Origin: Plecoglossus altivelis
Lineage: Eukaryota > Chordata > Actinopteri > Osmeriformes > Plecoglossidae
Direction of reading: 5' to 3'
DNA: 64,000 nucleotides
NCBI GenBank assembly: GCA_036571765.1
Contig: BROE01000005.1
Location: 8,850,324 to 8,914,323, forward strand
This document shows positions 60,096 through 64,000 of this stretch, one piece after another. Both the position numbers and the translations under genes were made by a program. Below the pieces are notes generated by a model, which saw nothing but the letters and a program-made list of their open reading frames with translations, was not told where the DNA came from and did not search any database. The stretch's first letter is position 1; each line of letters starts with the position of its first letter.

Positions 60096-61401
60096 GACAA
60101 CAGGAAGGGAAGGCGCTGCAGAGAGACCCAGAGACCAATCTCACATTTTCATTTATTTCACGATTTATCGTTGGGATGTTGGGAAACTGCTGGTTATCAC
60201 CCCACCTCCCAATCGCCAAACTCTGTGTAACACATCCCACCACACAGGGTAAGAGATTTTACAGCTCTACTGGCCCTCCCGGTCACTGTTGGCTGCCACT
60301 CAACAAAACCTCTCCACCCTCAAAGAGAGCCCCCCCCCCACCTTCCCTGCACCCTGGCACAGCTCTGACAGGGAATTTTCCACAGGTCAGGGGAGGCAGT
60401 GGCACACAGGCCTACCTTTGTCTGCACCGGCGCTCTGCCTTCGTCATCTTCCCAGAAGATCCCTGCTCTTGCTCTCGCTCTTACTCCAACCCCCTCCCCC
60501 CCTCCTCTCACAAACACAAACACACACACATTAGCACACACAGACTTTGAATACTAACTCGCGCCAGGACCATGATGTCTATCAAGAATGCTCTCAATCC
60601 ACAGGCAAACATTTGGCCCTCGAGCTCTACTTTCTATCCATGAAATCGAAAACAATACCCAATTTAACACGATTACATCTCTCCCATCTGCAGTCGACAA
60701 TGCCTTTAATATATGTTAACTGACGCACTGAGCTGAGTACAAGCAGCCACGCCGGCAGCATTGAATGTCATATTTTCACCCTGACCTCCTCTGTTTTTTT
60801 CCCTGCCTGTCCTGCGGCTCCTCAGGTGCTCAGAGGAGTCTGGCCACACCAGGGCTTCAACACAGGCCTCATCCAGCCTGATTCATTGAAAACATACTGT
60901 TTGTCTAGAAGCCTGAGCCACACTGCTGTCATTTAAACTATGGCTAAGCAAACAGCTATTAGTAGAGTCACACTAAAGAGATAGTTGCACCCACCAGATA
61001 CCCCGATAATCACACCAACACACTTAAACACACACACACACACAGCACAGCACAGAACTCACTCGCGCAGGAATGTACACACACACACAGAACAAACAAA
61101 TAAACACACCTAACCCTAACTTGTATGGGGCCAACATAGACCATTTTAAGTTCCATTCCCACCCCTCAAAGCTATCGTCACGCTGGTGATTCTGTGACCT
61201 TCAGAGAGCAGTTGTCTGTGTGGGGAAGCTGGACACATCTGGAAGGTGAAGGTAACACGAAGGCTTATCAAGGCAGGGGTTAAAGATGGTTGTCACTGCT
61301 AAGTACAGTTTGACCCCATGAGAGGTGCCGAGGGATTATTCCCGTGCAGAGACAAAAGCTTTCCCTCCATACCCCAGCTCTCCCCCGCGGGGCCACTCTG
61401 A

Positions 61402-61417
61402 GGCCCCCTGGTGGCCA
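61402..61417 (-). promoter_or_regulatory. CTCF-type motif (- orientation)
   Basis: On the - strand TGGCCACCAGGGGGCC is a near-consensus CTCF core (CCACCAGGGGGC). It lies about 9.3 kb from the + strand motif at 52087, in convergent orientation. Confidence 0.5.
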
Positions 61418-61797
61418 GGTAATTAAAGCAGCACAGCCAGGCCAAGCCGCTGTAACGCTCCCAAATCCACATAGAATGACCAGAGCTGCGGGTGCCTCTA
61501 ATCCTGTTTGTGGCCAACGGGAACCGCTCCGGCTCCGACCGGAAGACGAGGAGGGAGGGGATGGGGAGGACAATAACCCAGTGGAAGGAGGGAAATGGAA
61601 GAGGGGGGATGGAGGGAGAGGGAAGGGCAACCTGTATTCAACCTCTCTCCAGGTCCTCCTCTCTCACTGCTTTTGTTGTAGATGGAAAATCTCCCAAACT
61701 TTCCTCATTCTCCTCCCATCTGATGTCCAGGCATCTTTGAGCAATTATTTTACATATTTTTTCCTCCTGTTAAATTTGCAATCCCTTTTTATGCAGT
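61418..61797. other. Unique non-coding segment next to the CTCF motif
   Basis: GC-balanced sequence with a G/A-rich stretch at about 61550-61630. No exon was recognised. Confidence 0.4.
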
Positions 61798-62060
61798 AAA
61801 AATAATCAACTTTGATTATGAGCTATCTTAGCGAGCAAAACCAATATTGATCCATCAATCAAGATGTAAGCTTTCCAAAAAAGCTTTAAATCAGAGTTGG
61901 CAATCCACCGTTGTTCATCTATTATTATAAGCTCTCCGATTGTTTTTAAAGGGATTTGGCACCTTGCATGTTGTGAGAGTGAATCAAAGTTTCATTGGCG
62001 TTGAAGCCTTCTCACACCCTGAGAACTGAAGGCTCACAGCCCTTCGTGTCTGCTAACATG
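61798..62060. promoter_or_regulatory. Putative AT-rich cis-regulatory cluster
   Basis: A repeat-free segment with ACTTTGAT at 61809-61816 (TCF/LEF type, flanked by ATCA and TTAT), CCATCAATCA at 61852-61861 (PBX-HOX TGATTGATGG on the - strand), and further ATTA/TAAT cores. Composition and motif density resemble vertebrate conserved enhancers, but conservation was not tested. Confidence 0.3.
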
Positions 62061-62683
62061 ACCTGCTCTCTGTCCCAACAAGGCTGATCTTTTCCCATGC
62101 AGAAACACAGACACAAGCACAGACAAATACAATAATCCTCACCCTAGGGAGATAGAGCAGAGCAAGAAAAAGGGGCACAGTGGTACCCCTAGGTGCTCCT
62201 CATGGGTCTCTACGGGCCCAGTCCCCCCCCCCAAGACCCCCAAAGTAACCCAATTAGACGCCTTCATTAGCTGACCCAGTGGGAGAGGTGGGAACTGGTT
62301 GCTGTGGACATTTCAGATCGACACACACATACATACATGCACTACACACCCACAGACTTGCACACACCCCTCAAGCCCCTGCACCTGCATGTTGCCCTGC
62401 AGCACACTGTGCACTTCAGACAGAATGTGGAGGCCGTGTGGGAAGGCATGCTTTCAGGGCCACATGGATTGGTTGACTCCCAAGAATTTCCAAGTAGCCT
62501 GTCGAATGATTACGCAACGGCCACCTCCATACACACACACACAGTTTCCCTGTTGTCTGTGGCTGTGCTGTGGTTTCCATGATGTGATGTCCCCAACAGA
62601 CAGACTCAACACACTGTCTCACTGTGACATACTATTACAGCATGGCCACTACCTCACTGCTCAGGAACCTGAGCGCCAGCACA
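62061..62683. other. Unique and CA-rich flanking DNA
   Basis: Contains short CA-rich patches near 62320-62370 and a C run at 62224-62233. No gene was seen. Confidence 0.5.
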
Positions 62684-62742
62684 GCCTCTCTCCAGCCTCT
62701 CTCCAGCCTCTCTCCAGCCTCTCCCCAGCCTCTCTCTAGCCT
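62684..62742. repeat. 12-bp minisatellite
   Basis: About five tandem CAGCCTCTCTCC units. Confidence 0.88.
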
Positions 62743-63627
62743 TTAAGCAGTCTGTTTCCTCCTGCCTCTCCCAAGCAGCAACACCAGACTCTATCCTGCC
62801 TCTCTCTCACCTCTAACTGCCTCTAACCAGTCCATCTTCTCTCTCCCACTTCCCCCCCCAGCCTCCCTTTCTGTAGCCTCTAGAAGATAAGTAATGGCTG
62901 GATCGAGCCCAGGCCTGCGGAGAGTTCTCACTGAACACATGGAATGGTGGTGGACGTCCTGGGTGTTCAACGGTGGTCGTGAGGGAAGGGTGGAAGGGCT
63001 TTCAGGGTTGGTATGGTGGCAGTTGGCTACAGGATGGCATCCACAACTGCTATTCTAGCCGATCAGGGTAAACATGGCCTGGCAGAACAGCCCGGAACAC
63101 ATACTGCAGCCATACACCCTTTCCTCAGGGGTGTCACATATTTATCTGACACTCCAAACAGAAGTGCAAAGCATGTGCAGACAGAGGAAAGCACACAGTC
63201 TCACGACGAGAAACACAAAGAGGCGGCTCCTCGCCTTCCTTAGCTCAGGCCGCGCTCAATAGCCACACATCCGTGTCAAAACAGTCTGACATGTTTAACC
63301 CATGTCCCTTGATTCATGGTCAAATAAGTGATTGAGCTACGAAGCGCTGTGGCTCCGTCACTTCGTGTCTTTCTTCGGGGAGACAGGAAATCTTGTAGAC
63401 GTTCACATTGTGTATCTGTCTGTGCTCAAGACCCAAACCTGCTGCTTCTATATCGTCTATAAAGGGTACGGGAAAATACATTTGAAATGTATTCCCCATT
63501 GGTGCTTAGCACTGCTTTGTGACGCTCTTAAACATAACATTCTGACACGGAAAAGCAGGGGCGGAAAATGAGCATGTATTTACAGTGAGTGCACGCTCCT
63601 CCCACATGAGGATTCCCTTGCTTTCTG
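62743..63627. other. Unique non-coding DNA
   Basis: No coding exon, RNA gene or repeat family was recognised. Confidence 0.5.
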
Positions 63628-63782
63628 CCCTCCTCCTCTCCTCCTGCGCTCATCCCTTCTCCTCCTGTGCTCATCCCTCCTCCTTTCCTCCTGCACTCAT
63701 CCCTCCTCCTCTCCTCCTGCTTTCATCCCTCCTCCTCTCCTCCTGCGCTCACCCCTCCTCCTCTCCTGCAGCATTCATCCTT
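63628..63782. repeat. 26-bp minisatellite, about 5-6 copies
   Basis: Tandem units of CTCATCCCTCCTCC followed by TCTCCTCCTGCG with small substitutions. Two overlapping + strand frames of Pro/Ser/Leu composition are produced by this repeat. Confidence 0.9.
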
Positions 63783-64000
63783 TCCGCCCTCCGCTCCTCT
63801 ACGACAGGGCAGTGCAGGCCGAGCAAGGCCTGAGGAGAAAGTGCAACCAGCCTCCGCATTCCAGGAGAAATCGCAGAATCAACAGGCATGAAATTCATTA
63901 CCCACATGACTGCATCTGCGCCTCCTAATCATAACCCAGACTGACAATTCAATCGCGCACTCCGTCACCTCCTCCCTCTCTCCCCCTCTTCCCATCCTGG
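63783..64000. other. Right edge of window, unique non-coding DNA
   Basis: No exon was recognised. The sequence continues beyond the window. Confidence 0.5.

Larger units (their letters stand above)
52106..61401. other. Gene-free flank, part 4
   Basis: Microsatellites, minisatellites and unique DNA. The unique segments 54297-54410 and 57420-57520 are AT-balanced with homeodomain-type cores and lack simple repeats. A CpG-rich patch at 59060-59170 includes CGCGCATGC. No coding exon was recognised. Confidence 0.5.

Noticed and set aside
59696..60550. 284-codon + strand frame, the longest in the window
   Set aside because: No domain, begins in GT repeat and passes through G-rich simple sequence. 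The composition is irregular and not protein-like, and no splice context supports it.
61105..61125. CCTAACCCTAAC resembling telomeric repeat
   Set aside because: Less than two copies; chance similarity.
62684..63782. CRISPR-like repeats
   Set aside because: Repeats are directly tandem with no unique spacers, and the host is a vertebrate. They are minisatellites.

Overview
The window is vertebrate genomic DNA, most likely from a ray-finned (probably teleost) fish. It carries multi-exon genes with GT-AG introns, very many short microsatellites ((CA)n, (GA)n, (CT)n), poly-C/G runs and one 109-base assembly gap. The main gene is a compact version of a vertebrate gene family. I could not identify the species, and I found no full-length transposon, rRNA, tRNA or CRISPR array.

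Left edge (1-362, + strand): the last coding piece of an immunoglobulin-superfamily gene, probably vsig10l2 on the basis of its Ig fold and its position next to cdon. It runs tail-to-tail into the dominant gene.

4002-17416 (- strand): the complete coding region of cdon, the Hedgehog co-receptor and promyogenic cell-surface protein. I reconstructed 19 coding exons whose lengths sum to 3726 nt (1241 residues plus stop). All phases are compatible and all junctions are GT-AG. The protein has a signal peptide, five Ig domains, three fibronectin type III domains, one membrane segment and a cytoplasmic tail of about 270 residues. The intracellular sequence separates it from the paralogue boc. A short 5'UTR segment adjoins the ATG. 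A strong donor at 30694 marks a probable non-coding first exon, giving a first intron of about 13.2 kb.

17.5-30.7 kb: intron 1, with a GC-balanced, repeat-rich proximal half and an AT-rich distal half lacking coding signal. About 30.7-31.0 kb: the probable cdon promoter.

31-64 kb: no recognisable protein-coding gene. This upstream flank holds microsatellites, several minisatellites, a GC-rich block at 45.3-45.7 kb with an exon-like open segment on the - strand, CTCF-type motifs at 52.1 and 61.4 kb in convergent orientation, a perfect CRE at 60.1 kb and an AT-rich segment at 61.8 kb with TCF/LEF and PBX-HOX type motifs. It reads as a regulatory flank of cdon, but without cross-species alignment that is inference.

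I did not find a clearly new biological system. The points most worth checking are a tandem (NAGNAG) acceptor in the cdon tail, an overlapping E-box/GLI motif in a cdon intron, the convergent CTCF pair, the orphan exon-like GC block at 45.3 kb, and the putative regulatory cluster at 61.8 kb.
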